In this document: positions 52,136 to 59,553 of the stretch, one piece after another
How positions within the stretch are numbered: position 1 is the first letter of the stretch
Layout of the letters: the number at the start of each line of letters is the position of its first letter
Assembly: GCF_900109545.1 (NCBI RefSeq)
Contig: NZ_FOAP01000013.1
Span: 1 to 64,000, forward strand
Source: Stigmatella aurantiaca
Lineage (GTDB): Bacteria; Myxococcota; Myxococcia; Myxococcales; Myxococcaceae
Direction: 5' to 3'
Length of the DNA stretch: 64,000 bases
Notes under the pieces: model-generated
The model's input: only the letters and a program-made list of their open reading frames with translations
Told to the model about the DNA's origin: nothing
The model's database searches: none
Translations under genes and position numbers: made by a program

Positions 52136-54004
52136 TCACAGGGCGGAGGCGAACCGCGCGGCGATGGGCACGGCGACGCGGCCTCCCACCCCGCCGCCCT
52201 CCACGAGGACGGAGAAGCCGATGCCGTGGTGAAAGCCGATGAACCACGCGTGCGTCGCGGGTGGGGTACCGGTGCCGAACTCGGCGGTGCCCGTCTTGCC
52301 GGCCATGCCCTCGATGCTGGCGGCGGCCTTGCCCGAGCCCTCGGTGACCACGGCGCGCATCAACGAGCGCAAGGGGGCGCGGGTGCCCGCGGCCAGCGTG
52401 GCGCTGGGGCCCTTTTCGCCGTCCGCCACGAGGAAGGGGGCGGACCAGCGGCCCGACTCGGCGGCGGCGGCGACGGAGGCCATGTGCAGCGGCGTGGCCA
52501 GCACGCGTCCCTGGCCAATGGCGGCGGCGGCCTGCTCCACCGCATCCCGGGGCGGGGGAAACGAGGCGCCCGGAGAGGGCAGCCCGGGCTGGTAGGGCAC
52601 GTCGAACCCGAAGCGGCGGGCCGCTGCCTCCAGCGCCCCAGGCTTGAGCGCGGCGGCGAGCATCACGAAGGTGGTGTTGCACGAGTGGGCGAACGCCACG
52701 CGCAGGCGGGTCTCTCCAAAGGACTCGCCCTCGAAGTTGCGGAACGGCCTGCCCCCGGCCACCACGGAGGGCGGGCACACCACGCGGCTCTCCACGCCCA
52801 CGCCCGTGGCGAGCACCGCTTCGGCCGTGACGGTCTTGAACGTGGAGCCGGGCGGGTAACGGCCGGCGAAGGCCCGGTTCAAGGGCTGTTCGAGCGGCCG
52901 GCTGGCCACGGCCAGGATGGCGCCCGTGCGGCTGTCCACGGCGACGAGGGCCGCGGGCTGGAGCACCCCTTCGAGCGCGGCCTCCGCGGCGGCCTGCACC
53001 TCGGGCAGGAGGGTGGTCTGAAGCGGGAGGCCCGGAGTCCCCTCGAAGCGGTGCAGGACGCGCGCCTGGCCGGAAGGAAGCTGCAGCCGCACCTCGCCCG
53101 AGGGGACTCCCGCGAGCTGCGGTTCATGCGCCAGCTCCAGCCCGGACAGGCCCACGAGGTCTCCCGGCTGATAGGTGGGGCCCAGCCGCGGGAGCAGCTC
53201 GGCCGTCACCTCGCCCACCCGGCCCAGGGTGTGGGCGGCGAAGCCCTCCGCGGGGGTGAGCCGGGCCGTCTTGCGGCGGAAGAAGATGCCCGGCACGGGG
53301 GCCAGCACGGGCCGCACTTGCTGATAGCGCTCGGGGCGCACGTCGATGAGGGGCAGAAAGCGCTCGGGCGCCACGCCGGGGGCGGTCAGCGCCTTCTGGA
53401 ACCGGGCGGGCTCGAGCCCCACCTGCTCCTGGAGCGCGAGGGCCACGGCGGCGCGGTTCTGGATGCGCCGGGGCTCGACGCCAAGGGTGATGACGTCGCC
53501 CACGTGGGTGAGGGGCTGGCCCCGGGCATCGAGGATGTCCGCGCGCTCCGGGCGTGTCCGGAGCCGGGAGAAGCGGCTGCCCTCGCGCGCCTCGGGGTGC
53601 AGCACGGCGGGGGACCAGCGCACCCACCAGCGCCCCTGGTGCCGCACGAAGCGCAGCGTGCTGGCCACCTCCCACTCCCCCAGCCCCTGCAAGAGGTGGA
53701 CGGCGCGGAAGGAGGCCACCGCGCCCTCGTCCTGGAGCTCGACGCGGCCCAACTGGAAGCGGGAGGAGAGGATGCGCAGCTCGCTCTGGAACCGCCGGTG
53801 CTGCTCCTCCAGGGTGGCGGGAGGCTGGGCCACCTGGCGCTTCAAGGCGGCGAAGTCCCCCGCGGCCCACGCTTGCAGATAGGCCTGGGCCTCTTCGCGC
53901 GGACCCTCGCCGGGTGTGCTCCGGACGGAGACACACCCGGCCAGGAACACGGCCGCCACAGCACAAGCCTCGACCCTCCACCCTCTCCGTGACACGCGCC
54001 CCAC
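52136..54004 (-). CDS. Lipoprotein class B penicillin-binding protein (transpeptidase)
   Basis: A 622-residue enzyme anchored by a lipobox (RVEACAVAAVFLAGC, Cys ~24) instead of the usual transmembrane helix. Residues ~30-130 form an NTF2-like domain as in MecA/PBP2a (AQAYLQAWAAGDFAALKRQV). A dimerisation domain follows (~140-300). Transpeptidase motifs: SxxK in PGSTFKTVTA (~385), SxN in FAHSCNTTF (~440), KTG in MAGKTGTAEF (~568). It cross-links peptidoglycan and may act in a special growth stage. Start is GTG at 54004, moderately certain. Resemblance to MecA in domain order does not itself imply beta-lactam resistance. Confidence 0.85.
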   Translation of the reverse strand: MGRVSRRGWRVEACAVAAVFLAGCVSVRSTPGEGPREEAQAYLQAWAAGDFAALKRQVAQPPATLEEQHRRFQSELRILSSRFQLGRVELQDEGAVASFRAVHLLQGLGEWEVASTLRFVRHQGRWWVRWSPAVLHPEAREGSRFSRLRTRPERADILDARGQPLTHVGDVITLGVEPRRIQNRAAVALALQEQVGLEPARFQKALTAPGVAPERFLPLIDVRPERYQQVRPVLAPVPGIFFRRKTARLTPAEGFAAHTLGRVGEVTAELLPRLGPTYQPGDLVGLSGLELAHEPQLAGVPSGEVRLQLPSGQARVLHRFEGTPGLPLQTTLLPEVQAAAEAALEGVLQPAALVAVDSRTGAILAVASRPLEQPLNRAFAGRYPPGSTFKTVTAEAVLATGVGVESRVVCPPSVVAGGRPFRNFEGESFGETRLRVAFAHSCNTTFVMLAAALKPGALEAAARRFGFDVPYQPGLPSPGASFPPPRDAVEQAAAAIGQGRVLATPLHMASVAAAAESGRWSAPFLVADGEKGPSATLAAGTRAPLRSLMRAVVTEGSGKAAASIEGMAGKTGTAEFGTGTPPATHAWFIGFHHGIGFSVLVEGGGVGGRVAVPIAARFASAL

Positions 54005-54026
54005 TGTGCGGGCTGGCTCCCGCGAG

Positions 54027-54341
54027 TCAATAAATGGGGTGGCCCTCCCGCGCTGCGGCCTGCTCGCGCGCGAGCGAGCGGTCCAGCACGAAGTTCCCGA
54101 ACGGGATCAGGGACGCACCGAAGGCGGCGAGCGACCGGCGAAGCGGCCAGCGGTGCTCGGTGGCCACGCGGAACAGCGCGGAGACGAAGGCGAGAAAGAG
54201 AATCCCATGGACACTGCCCGCGATACGGACCGCGACGGGCAGTGCCAGGAAGTACTTGAGCGGCATCGCGAGGAAGAGCAGGGCGAGGAACGACAGCCCT
54301 TCCAGCAGCCCGATGAGGCGCAAGGCGCGAAGCGCGTTCAT
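54027..54341 (-). CDS. DUF3817 small membrane protein
   Basis: A 104-residue protein with three hydrophobic segments. Motifs LRLIGLLEGLSFLALLFLAM, PLKYF and SVHGILFLAFVSALF are characteristic of the DUF3817 family (YdzA-like integral membrane proteins of unknown role). The ATG at 54341 overlaps the stop of the upstream membrane gene by four bases. Confidence 0.8.
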   Translation of the reverse strand: MNALRALRLIGLLEGLSFLALLFLAMPLKYFLALPVAVRIAGSVHGILFLAFVSALFRVATEHRWPLRRSLAAFGASLIPFGNFVLDRSLAREQAAAREGHPIY

Positions 54342-54706
54342 CGTCCCACCATGGACCACGTGGGCCGGAAGACCATCAGGCCCAGCACCAGGAGGAGAGG
54401 GCCAAAGGCCGCGGCGAACGCTCCCAGGGTCCTCCGTCCGCGCGAGACGCTGTGGACGAGGGCGAGCTGGGACACCAGGGACAGGAGGAGCCCTCCGAGG
54501 ATCCACAGCTCGGTCAGGGGGAGGATCAACTGCGTGGTCAGCAGGTAGCCCGCGAGCCACGTGAGGACGAGCCCGGGGGAGGCGATGGCGTGGACGGCGC
54601 GCTTGCGGTCGGCGGGTACCGTGGCCGCGAAGCCACCGATGAGGCCGCCTCCATAAAGGATGACGCCCACGAACTTGAGCACGAGCAGGAGCCGGTAGGT
54701 GACCAT
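54338..54706 (-). CDS. Small integral membrane protein
   Basis: A 122-residue protein with four predicted transmembrane helices (LLLVLKFVGVILYGGGLIGG, SPGLVLTWLAGYLLTTQLIL, LGGLLLSLVSQLALV, AAFGPLLLVLGLMVF). Translationally coupled to the DUF3817 gene, so the two may form one complex. It lacks a recognised domain. The DJ-1/PfpI gene lies 15 bases upstream on the same strand. Confidence 0.7.
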   Translation of the reverse strand: MVTYRLLLVLKFVGVILYGGGLIGGFAATVPADRKRAVHAIASPGLVLTWLAGYLLTTQLILPLTELWILGGLLLSLVSQLALVHSVSRGRRTLGAFAAAFGPLLLVLGLMVFRPTWSMVGR

Positions 54707-54721
54707 GGCGAGGGGGCGGGC

Positions 54722-55369
54722 TCAGATGGGAAGGGGCGAGGGGCCCTGGGCGCGCCACACCGTGCCGCGGCGCTCGTGCTCGAACAGGGCCTCGAGGGCG
54801 TGGGCGATGCGCGGGCCCAACTCGCGCTCGACGAGGTGCAGGCCGAGGTCGAGCCCCGACGTCACGCCGCCCGCCGTCACGAGGTTGCCGTCATCGACGA
54901 CCCGCGCCGGGATGGCGATGGCACCTGCCGCCGCGAGCGCCGGCATGGCCGCGGAATGGGTGACGGCGTGCCTGCCGGTCAGCAGGCCGGCCATGGCGAG
55001 CAGGAGCGAGCCGCCGCAGACCGTTGCCACCGTCAGGCCGGGCGTGTCGAGCGCGGCCCGGAACACGCCGGGCAGCCGGGTCTCCAGCGCGCGCTTCATG
55101 AGGGAGGTGGTCGTTCCGGGGCCATCGCCCTGCATGGGGCCGGCGACGCCGGGCACCACGAGCAGGCGGGCCCGCCGCGGATCCACCGTGGCGGTGGCGG
55201 AGACCTTCACTCCCCCCGGACCACTGGGAACCTCCCGGGGGCCTTCCAGGGTAGCGAACTCGACCTGGATGGCGCCGCCGGACGCGGCCCCTCCCGCCCA
55301 GAGCACCTCATAGGGGGCAATGGCATCCAGCATGTCGAAGCCGTCGAACAGAACGATCTGAGCCAGCAC
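54722..55369 (-). CDS. DJ-1/PfpI family protein (isonitrile hydratase-like)
   Basis: A 215-residue cytosolic protein. I set the start at GTG 55369 (AAAGGA site 8 bases upstream): VLAQIVLFDGFDMLDAIAPY. The nucleophile elbow TVCGGSLLLAMAGLLTGRHA holds the conserved Cys, in the pattern of isonitrile hydratase InhA and ThiJ-like proteins; VVPGVAGP and DDGNLVTAGGVTSGLDLGLH complete the fold. It may hydrate or detoxify a small molecule. It is divergent from a GlxA-type regulator that has the same fold as its sensor domain, which likely controls it. Confidence 0.82.
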   Translation of the reverse strand: MLAQIVLFDGFDMLDAIAPYEVLWAGGAASGGAIQVEFATLEGPREVPSGPGGVKVSATATVDPRRARLLVVPGVAGPMQGDGPGTTTSLMKRALETRLPGVFRAALDTPGLTVATVCGGSLLLAMAGLLTGRHAVTHSAAMPALAAAGAIAIPARVVDDGNLVTAGGVTSGLDLGLHLVERELGPRIAHALEALFEHERRGTVWRAQGPSPLPI

Positions 55370-55443
55370 GGGAGTTCCTTTCAAAGGAGGGGAGCACTGC
55401 GGAATGGACCGGCGTATCGCACGCGCCCAAACCCACCCGTGAG

Positions 55444-55478
55444 TGGCCAAAATGACAATGTTCGACGGCTTTTGGCCA
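55444..55478. promoter_or_regulatory. Inverted repeat in divergent DJ-1/GlxA promoter region
   Basis: TGGCCAAAA (55444-55452) and TTTTGGCCA (55470-55478) form a perfect 9-bp dyad with a 17-base spacer; a third TGGCCA lies at 55522-55527. The dyad is in the middle of the 211-base divergent intergenic region, in an AT-richer background, and is a good candidate operator for the AraC-type regulator at 55581. Confidence 0.55.
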
Positions 55479-55580
55479 ATCCAAGAAAATGGAATAAATC
55501 CAGCGGTTTAAATGCATGGAGTGGCCAGAAGGGGAGGAAATGCCCTTGGCGGAAAACGGGTGGGATGGCAGATTCCCGCC

Positions 55581-56525
55581 ATGCACGTGATGGCCGTCGT
55601 GGCCCTGGATGGGGTCGTCCCGTTTGATCTATCGACCCCGTGCGATGTGTTCGGCCGGGTCCGGTTGCCGGGGGGCCATCCCGGGTACCAAGTCCGGGTG
55701 TGCGGAGTCACTCCGGAGGTGAACGCCGGGGTGTTCCACCTGCGGACGCGCCACGGCCTGGACGAACTGGCGCGGGCGGACACGATCCTCCTGCCAGGCA
55801 TCTCGGACCTCGCTGCGCCGGTGCCCGGGGCGCTCGTGGAGGCCGTCCGTGCGGCCGCGGCGGGGGGCACCCGCGTGGCGTCCATCTGCACGGGGGCGTT
55901 CCTGCTGGCCGAGACGGGCCTTCTCGACGGGCACCGCGCCACGACGCACTGGCTCGCGGCGGAGGAGCTGGCCCGCCGCCATCCGGCGATCCAGGTGGAT
56001 CCCAACGTCCTCTATGTCGACAACGGCCAGTTCCTGACCTCGGCGGGCGCCGCGGCGGGGCTGGACCTGTGCCTCCACATGGTGCGGCGCGACTACGGCT
56101 CGGCGGTGGCGGCGGACGCGGCCCGGTGCTCGGTGATGCCCCTGGAGCGGGCCGGGGGCCAGTCCCAGTTCATCCAGCACGCGCCGCCCACCCCGGACGG
56201 CGCCTCGCTGGAGCCGGTGCTGCGGTGGATGGAGGAGCGCCTCCACGAGCCCCTCACGCTCGAGGACATCGCCCAGCACGCGGCGCTGAGTGTGCGCACC
56301 CTCAACCGCCGTTTCCGCGAGCAGACGGGAACGACGCCCCTCCAGTGGATGCTCCGGGCCCGGGTCCGCCGCGCCCAGCACCTGCTCGAAACCTCGGCGC
56401 ACCCGGTGGAGGCCATCGCCGGAAAGGTGGGCTTCGGCTCCGTGACTGCGTTTCGCGAGCACTTCCACCGGCTGGTGGCCACCAGCCCCCAGTCCTACCG
56501 GCGTGCCTTCCGCGCGCCGCAATAA
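55581..56525 (+). CDS. GlxA-type AraC family regulator with DJ-1/PfpI sensor domain
   Basis: A 314-residue transcription regulator. Residues ~1-180: DJ-1/PfpI-like domain (MAVVALDGVVPFDLSTPCDV, SICTGAFLLAETGLLDGH, LTSAGAAAGLDLCLHMVRRD). Residues ~210-312: two AraC helix-turn-helix units (LTLEDIAQHAALSVRTLNRR, VEAIAGKVGFGSVTAFREHF). It probably senses a metabolite and controls the divergent DJ-1 gene. ATG 55581 is used because the upstream open stretch contains the probable operator. Confidence 0.88.
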   Translation: MHVMAVVALDGVVPFDLSTPCDVFGRVRLPGGHPGYQVRVCGVTPEVNAGVFHLRTRHGLDELARADTILLPGISDLAAPVPGALVEAVRAAAAGGTRVASICTGAFLLAETGLLDGHRATTHWLAAEELARRHPAIQVDPNVLYVDNGQFLTSAGAAAGLDLCLHMVRRDYGSAVAADAARCSVMPLERAGGQSQFIQHAPPTPDGASLEPVLRWMEERLHEPLTLEDIAQHAALSVRTLNRRFREQTGTTPLQWMLRARVRRAQHLLETSAHPVEAIAGKVGFGSVTAFREHFHRLVATSPQSYRRAFRAPQ

Positions 56526-56635
56526 TATTCCAGGGTCACGGCAGGAATTAGGTAGTAAACTCGTATTTCTCGTTTTTGTATTTACAGGGCAGGAATGCCG
56601 AAGTATGGGGTTGGCAAACAGCCACAAGGGCATTC

Positions 56636-58492
56636 ATGCGTTCTGAAAACATCAAGAAATGGATGACGCGGTCACTCCTGGCGTTGGGTTTGACCATGGG
56701 GTGCTCGAACGCGGGAGAGCAGCTGCCTCGCTATGAGGGAGAGATTCAGCTCTTCGCGGTCGACCATGCCGACGGCACGCACCGCATGGGATATGGTTTG
56801 CGGACCGCGGATGGACAGAGCTTCGAGCTGTCTTTCGATGGCGAGCCCCAGGTCCAGGCGGGAGACCGCGTGGTGATTCACGGCTACCTGGCCCCCGAGC
56901 GCGCCGCCTCCGAGCAGCCCGGCCAGGTGGGCGAGGTGCTCCGCGCCGAGTCCATCGAGGTGCTGCCGGCCCCCGCCTCCAAGGACGGCCTGGCCACGTC
57001 GAGCGATGCGCTGGTGGGTGGAACGCCCCGGACGATCCGGGTCGCCGTCCTCCCCCTGGTGTTCCCGGGCTCGACCGCGGGAATTGACAACGCCACGGCC
57101 AAGCAACGCCTGGCGACGGTGCGCTCGTACTACCAGGAGATCTCCTATGGCACCTGGATTGTCGAAGGCGATGCCCTCGCGCCGCTGACCCTGGCGCGTC
57201 CCGCCAACTGCAACCTGGACACCATCAACAACGCGGCCCGCGCGGCGGCCAAGAGCCAGGGCATCAACCTGGATGTCTATGCCCACGTGGGATTTGTGAT
57301 TCCCAATAACTCGGGCCTCAGCAACTGCGCGTGTGGTCTGGCGTGGGTGGGCCGTCCCCCCGCGTCGAACTCGCCCTCCATCGGCAATGGCAGTCTTTAC
57401 ACGTGTACGGATGCGAATGCCTTCGCGCACGAGTTTGGCCATGGCTTTGGCCTGAATCATGCCTCCACGGCCCGCTGCGGCACCGGCGTGGCGTACAAGG
57501 CGAACCCCTACAGCAGCTGCACGCCGGATGAGTACGGCAACCGCTTCAACACCATGGGCGGCGGCCTGGGGCACATGAATGCCTTCCAGAAGTCCGCCAT
57601 GAAGTGGCTGGACAAGTGCAACACGCTCCGGGTGAGCAAGAGCGGCACGTTCGAGGTGACCGCCATCCACACGGCGTCCAACGCCACCCAGGCGCTGCAG
57701 ATCCCCAACGGGGACAACGTGGGCGGCCGGCCGCTCTACTACTGGGTGGAGTACCGCAACCCGGCGCTCGCCACGTTCAACTCGGGCGCCACCGGCGCCG
57801 GTGTGCACGTCGGCGTCGCGCAGGACTTCCGCTCCTCGGACGGGGACACCCGCCCGCTGCTGCTGGATCTCGCCCCCGGCTATCCGAACAACCACCAGGA
57901 TCCCCGGCTCACGGCGGGCCGGACGTTCCAGGACCCCAACGGCATCGCCATCTCGGTGCTGGAGCAGAACAACGAGCGGGCCGTCGTGCAGGTGACCCTG
58001 CCCGGTGGCGGCTCCGGAACCAACGTGTGCGCGGACAGCTCGGTGCCGGGCACCACCGCGCCGCAGGCGGGCGGAACCTACCAGCTGACCGCCGCGCACA
58101 GCGGCAAGTGCCTGGATGTGTCCAACTCGGGCACGGCGGACGGGAGCAACATCCAGCAGTGGGACTGCAACGGCACCAACGCCCAGGCATTCCGCCTGGA
58201 GACCTCGGGCGCCGGCTACCGGCTCGTCAACATCAACAGTGGCAAGTGCGTGGACGTCGCCTCGTCGAGCGCCGCGGATGGAGCCAACATCCAGCTCTAT
58301 GCGTGCAACGGCACGAACGCCCAGGCCTTCCGCCTGCAGCAGCGGACGGACGGGAAGGGCTACAACCTCGCCAACGTCAACAGCAGCAAGTGCGCCGAGG
58401 TGGCGGGCTCGAACACCGGCAGCGGCGCGAACGTCCAGCAGTGGAGCTGCAACAACGGCCTCAACCAGGCCTGGACGTTCTCCACCCGCTGA
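56636..58492 (+). CDS. Zinc metalloprotease (gametolysin/M11-like) lipoprotein with ricin-type lectin
   Basis: A 618-residue secreted protease. ATG 56636 with AAGGG nearby; lipobox TMGC (Cys 23). After a ~130-residue pro-region, the catalytic domain has the extended zincin motif HEFGHGFGLNH (~265-275) with preceding CACGLAWVGRP, and the Met-turn-like NTMGGGLGHMN as in M11/gametolysin-type peptidases. From ~480 to the end is a ricin B beta-trefoil with three QQWDCNGTNAQAF-type repeats, close in sequence to that of the serine protease at 50386. Lectin-guided degradation of prey or matrix protein is a reasonable inference. AT-rich DNA at 56550-56590 probably holds the promoter. Confidence 0.87.
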   Translation: MRSENIKKWMTRSLLALGLTMGCSNAGEQLPRYEGEIQLFAVDHADGTHRMGYGLRTADGQSFELSFDGEPQVQAGDRVVIHGYLAPERAASEQPGQVGEVLRAESIEVLPAPASKDGLATSSDALVGGTPRTIRVAVLPLVFPGSTAGIDNATAKQRLATVRSYYQEISYGTWIVEGDALAPLTLARPANCNLDTINNAARAAAKSQGINLDVYAHVGFVIPNNSGLSNCACGLAWVGRPPASNSPSIGNGSLYTCTDANAFAHEFGHGFGLNHASTARCGTGVAYKANPYSSCTPDEYGNRFNTMGGGLGHMNAFQKSAMKWLDKCNTLRVSKSGTFEVTAIHTASNATQALQIPNGDNVGGRPLYYWVEYRNPALATFNSGATGAGVHVGVAQDFRSSDGDTRPLLLDLAPGYPNNHQDPRLTAGRTFQDPNGIAISVLEQNNERAVVQVTLPGGGSGTNVCADSSVPGTTAPQAGGTYQLTAAHSGKCLDVSNSGTADGSNIQQWDCNGTNAQAFRLETSGAGYRLVNINSGKCVDVASSSAADGANIQLYACNGTNAQAFRLQQRTDGKGYNLANVNSSKCAEVAGSNTGSGANVQQWSCNNGLNQAWTFSTR

Positions 58493-58506
58493 GTCCGGGA
58501 CGCGGG

Positions 58507-58531
58507 GCGGGGGACGCTGGCAGTCCCCCGC
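58507..58531 (+). terminator. Hairpin after metalloprotease gene
   Basis: GCGGGGGAC (58507-58515) and GTCCCCCGC (58523-58531) form a perfect 9-bp stem with a seven-base loop, 15 bases after the stop. It lacks a strong T-tract. Confidence 0.6.
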
Positions 58532-58665
58532 TTCCGCACCCTCGGACGGCGCTCCAGGAGGTCCCTGGCTTGCACGGCGGGTGGAGGAGCATGGGCGCAC
58601 GGCTTGCCCGGGGCTCACAGGGGCCGGACATTGTCCCTGCAACCTCCACACAAGGAGCCAGGACC

Positions 58666-58896
58666 ATGGCCGACAACAAGGGCAATCCGGTGAAGGGAGA
58701 CGAGCGCACGGACACGGTGTCCGCGAAGGACCTCGAACGGGAGTCGCGGCACCAGCGGCCGGACGAGCCCCGCCGGGATGCCTCCGATGAGGACGTGGGC
58801 GAGGACCGCATCCATCAGAAGGGCATCGGGGGACGGGGCGCCCAGGAGGGCACGGTTCCGCGCAGCGCCCCGCCCGTGAGCGACCGGCGCGAGTAG
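58666..58896 (+). CDS. Small hydrophilic protein
   Basis: A 76-residue, highly charged, presumably disordered protein (MADNKGNPVKGDERTDTVSA, LERESRHQRPDEPRRDASDE, GVG-poor Gly/Arg tail ending PPVSDRRE). Good AAGGAG site upstream. It resembles small hydrophilic stress proteins in composition but no family can be assigned. It ends in front of the shared hairpin at 58913. Confidence 0.55.
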   Translation: MADNKGNPVKGDERTDTVSAKDLERESRHQRPDEPRRDASDEDVGEDRIHQKGIGGRGAQEGTVPRSAPPVSDRRE

Positions 58897-58912
58897 CCCG
58901 TTCCTCCGAGGG

Positions 58913-58932
58913 ACGCCGCCTACGTGCGGCGT
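58913..58932. terminator. Bidirectional terminator hairpin
   Basis: ACGCCGC (58913-58919) pairs with GCGGCGT (58926-58932) across a six-base loop, between the convergent genes ending at 58896 and 58934. TTCT follows on the plus strand. Confidence 0.55.
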
Positions 58933-58933
58933 T

Positions 58934-59368
58934 CTAGGCCTCCAGCCGGAGGCCGTACTTCTCCATCACCGAGCGGACCTTCGCGAAGTCGGGCGGCCCG
59001 CCCGCGTTGATGATCTCGCCGATCTCGCGAAAGTACTGCGGCCCGATGTTGGCGGGCGAGAACACGGTGAGGATCCGGGCGGGTGTGTCGTGCCGGTTGG
59101 CGAACGCGTGCACGTGGCCCCGGGGAGAGAAGCAGCGCTCCCCCGCGCGAAGCTCGTGCACGGTGTCCCCGACGCGGAAGGTGAACGTCCCTTCGAGCAC
59201 GTGCACGGTCTCATCGACATCCGGATGCGAGTGCGGCGGGGGCACGCGCGCGCCCGGCGGGACGAGCATCTCCGCCATCGAGAAATGGCCCTGGGTGTGT
59301 GTGCCGTCGACGAAGAAGCGCAGCTCCAGCTGGCCCACCTGGATCAACTGCTCACTCGGCTGATGCAT
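58934..59368 (-). CDS. Cupin-domain protein
   Basis: A 144-residue single-domain cupin. The two conserved motifs are present: PPPHSHPDVDETVHVLEGTF (His, His and Glu metal ligands, residues ~43-62) and SPRGHVHAFANR (third His, ~85). Such proteins bind Fe, Mn or Zn and act as dioxygenases, isomerases or binding proteins; the substrate cannot be deduced. No signal peptide. Confidence 0.85.
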   Translation of the reverse strand: MHQPSEQLIQVGQLELRFFVDGTHTQGHFSMAEMLVPPGARVPPPHSHPDVDETVHVLEGTFTFRVGDTVHELRAGERCFSPRGHVHAFANRHDTPARILTVFSPANIGPQYFREIGEIINAGGPPDFAKVRSVMEKYGLRLEA

Positions 59369-59553
59369 GAATCCTCCCGCGTGAAATCACTCTATGGCAC
59401 CGGGACGGGGGTGTCAGGCCACGCGGCGCTCCAGGGGGGGCTGTCTTATTCAGGAAATACTTGTTTTTGTGCTATTTTAACGTTGTCATTATATTCGGGT
59501 CTTGGTACAGGCGCGCCCACCTCACGATCCACCTCACGAAAGAGGAGGGCGCC

